DNA of 53,141 nucleotides from Nitrospirota bacterium (GTDB taxonomy: Bacteria; Nitrospirota; Nitrospiria; Nitrospirales; Nitrospiraceae). The DNA is taken from assembly GCA_030682135.1 (NCBI GenBank), contig JAUXQT010000073.1, forward strand, positions 1-53,141, read 5' to 3'. The notes under the pieces were generated by a model, which did not search any database, was not told the DNA's origin, and saw nothing but the letters and a program-made list of their open reading frames with translations. Made by a program: the position numbers and the translations under genes. This document shows positions 51,887-53,141 of the stretch, in pieces; position 1 is the stretch's first letter; each line of letters opens with the position of its first letter.

Positions 51887-52822
51887 GTGAGAGTACAGCA
51901 GACGTTGGCAAATGCGGTGAGCTGTTCAGGGGTTGGGCTCCATTCGGGACTGCCCGTAACTCTTACACTCAGACCTGCTCCTGCGGATACCGGTGTGGTA
52001 TTCGTAAACCGGAGCGGCAAAGGCGGAGCCTCTCTTGCTGCCTCCGTTGAGCATTTGGTGGCAACGGAACTCTGCACGGCGATCAGCGGGAATGGCTTTC
52101 AAGTCAAGACGATCGAACACATTCTGGCAGCATTAACCGGACTCGACATCGATAACGTATACGTCGAGGTTGATGCCGCCGAAGCCCCCGTCATGGACGG
52201 AAGTGCAGGCCACTTCGTTCGCCTCATTCGCTCAGCCGGCATTGCTCCGCAGAGCCAACGGCAACCCTATCTGAAAATTACACGGCCTCTTGAGGTCGTA
52301 GATGGAAATCGACGGGTTCGCATCGAACCGTCTTCGACCACGAAAATCACCTATTCTATTCACTACAATCATCCGTTGATCCAGACGCAGACCTACGCCT
52401 ATGAGCACTCAGTCCATGCCTTCGAACGAGAGATCGCGGACGCCAGGACATTCGGCTTCATGCAGGAAGTGGAAGCTCTCTGGGCCCGTGGACTTGGGAA
52501 GGGTGGCAGTCTGGACAATACGATCATCCTTTCTCAGGACGGTATCCTCAATGAATCAGGCCTGCGATTTACGAATGAATTCGTCCGTCACAAGATTCTG
52601 GACCTGATCGGAGATTTTTCATTACTCGGCGTACCCTTTATCGGACATGTGATCGCGGAACGCTCCGGGCATGCGATACATACGCGCCTTGTTCAACAGA
52701 TCCTGAACCATTCGGACAGCTGGGTATTGCTCAACGCTGAGGAACCAGTTGCCGCGTCTGAGCCTCGCTCGGCCATGGCTGTACCACGATTTGCATCGCT
52801 GGTGGCACTCCAGGCCTCCTAA
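51887..52822 (+). CDS. lpxC: UDP-3-O-acyl-N-acetylglucosamine deacetylase
   Basis: The 311-residue zinc hydrolase catalyses the committed step of lipid A synthesis. It begins QQTLANAVSCSGVGLHSGLP, has IEHILAALTGLDIDNVYVEV with a zinc His, and FVRHKILDLIGDFSLLGVPF with the His/Asp pair. The late HAIHTRLVQQIL is also typical. The GTG start follows GAGGTG. It confirms a Gram-negative outer membrane with lipopolysaccharide, and it has a sigma54-type promoter. Confidence 0.97.
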   Translation: MRVQQTLANAVSCSGVGLHSGLPVTLTLRPAPADTGVVFVNRSGKGGASLAASVEHLVATELCTAISGNGFQVKTIEHILAALTGLDIDNVYVEVDAAEAPVMDGSAGHFVRLIRSAGIAPQSQRQPYLKITRPLEVVDGNRRVRIEPSSTTKITYSIHYNHPLIQTQTYAYEHSVHAFEREIADARTFGFMQEVEALWARGLGKGGSLDNTIILSQDGILNESGLRFTNEFVRHKILDLIGDFSLLGVPFIGHVIAERSGHAIHTRLVQQILNHSDSWVLLNAEEPVAASEPRSAMAVPRFASLVALQAS

Positions 52823-52855
52823 CTCCTATCCTTTTCTAGGGGATTCTAGTCGCGG

Positions 52856-52942
52856 TCTCGCCTCAACAGGCGAGATGATTCATAACGTGTGGTGAACGAT
52901 CAAGTGATTTAACGTCGGGAGCAAGTGGCCTTGCTCCCGACG
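52856..52942. repeat. Two hairpins between lpxC and the next genes
   Basis: The first has arms TCTCGCC and GGCGAGA (52856-52875, six-base loop). The second has perfect 13-bp arms at 52913-52925 (CGTCGGGAGCAAG) and 52930-52942, with loop TGGC. Neither is followed by a T run on either strand. Their position between convergent genes suggests transcription termination or RNA 3'-end protection, but a rho-independent terminator cannot be claimed. Confidence 0.5.
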
Positions 52943-52960
52943 CTAGAATCAAGGCGGGGA

Positions 52961-53048
52961 CTACGTCTTCTTCTTCTTTGCTGCTTTCTTCGTCGCCAAG
53001 ACTCTCCCCCCCCTTCGTGTCTTTTAAGGTCTAACTGGCCCAGTCGCA
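52961..53048 (-). other. Possible lysine-rich tail or gene remnant
   Basis: On the minus strand this reads RVLATKKAAKKKKT and a stop (TAG at 52963-52961), just after an eight-base G run (53013-53006 in minus direction). Only about 20 codons are open before a stop, and a TTG at 52999 would give a 12-residue peptide. The lysine/alanine tail looks like the end of a small basic nucleic-acid-binding protein. Slippage or an indel in the homopolymer might have cut it off from its beginning. I cannot show it is expressed. Confidence 0.2.
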
Positions 53049-53141
53049 CTACACTGCATGGATCAGGGCTTCTTCCAATGCCTCAAACGTATTCGGTCCC
53101 ACTTTCCTGAACCGCTTATCGCGCTTCAAAGACGTCGCGAC
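53049..53141 (-). CDS. C-terminal fragment of an unidentified gene
   Basis: The last 30 codons of a minus-strand gene are in the window, ending at TAG 53051-53049. The visible residues, KRDKRFRKVGPNTFEALEEA followed by LIHAV, are basic then helical. They are not enough for a family call. The rest lies beyond the right edge. Confidence 0.5.
   Translation of the reverse strand, partial: VATSLKRDKRFRKVGPNTFEALEEALIHAV

Overview
The window looks like chromosomal DNA of a nitrite-oxidising Nitrospira (phylum Nitrospirota). The strongest pointer is the truncated minus-strand gene at the left edge. It starts with a twin-arginine motif and reads like the N-terminus of the Nitrospira-type nitrite oxidoreductase alpha subunit (NxrA). 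The rest is moderately GC-rich, densely coding housekeeping DNA. I see no integrase, transposase, CRISPR array or phage module, so this is core chromosome rather than an island.

Layout. 1-812: start of nxrA, a 539-bp leader with a sigma54-like -24/-12 element and a 24-bp perfect dyad, and tRNA-Gly(GCC) with its own promoter. 1074-6976 (minus): MoxR ATPase, DUF58 and transglutaminase genes with a 127-bp palindromic element between the first two, plus a large protein of unknown function. 7113-9930 (plus): ChaN-like lipoprotein, double-CDGSH protein, SWIM/coiled-coil protein, and a small membrane protein with its own promoter and terminator. 9961-14125: tesA-like esterase divergent from a ybbA-ybbP-type ABC transporter, the same arrangement as in E. 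coli. 14218-25057 (mostly minus): PilZ protein, M1 aminopeptidase, rpiA, glk, pgl, pgi, then an envelope cluster of three L,D-transpeptidase-fold proteins and a DUF4398-like lipoprotein.

25332-35009 (plus) is the classical origin-proximal block rpmH-rnpA-yidD-yidC-mnmE-mnmG-rsmG-parA-parB without dnaA. Two identical 16-bp parS sites bracket rsmG, and two tandem bactofilin genes follow. 35066-41224 holds mnmA and the F1 part of ATP synthase (atpHAGDC) with no F0 genes. 41361-47221 holds an RluD-type pseudouridine synthase, several small or unknown proteins, an outer-membrane barrel protein and a znuABC-type metal importer. 47387-52822 (plus) holds rplI, glyA, nrdR, a two-component pair whose kinase carries an N-terminal nucleotide-binding (Rossmann) domain, and lpxC behind a near-perfect sigma54 promoter. 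The right edge holds the last 30 codons of a minus-strand gene.

How the genes fit together. Many serve the envelope and cell cycle: L,D-transpeptidases, LpxC, YidC/YidD, bactofilins, ParABS and ChaN. Others serve central carbon flow: glucokinase, phosphoglucose isomerase, phosphogluconolactonase, ribose-5-phosphate isomerase and serine hydroxymethyltransferase. The most noteworthy signals are the sigma54-type promoters in front of nxrA and lpxC, the Rossmann-fused histidine kinase, the parS/bactofilin linkage, and the degenerate L,D-transpeptidase paralogue. I did not find a wholly new multi-gene system. The best candidates for undescribed biology are the Rossmann kinase/regulator pair and the 437-residue unknown protein.
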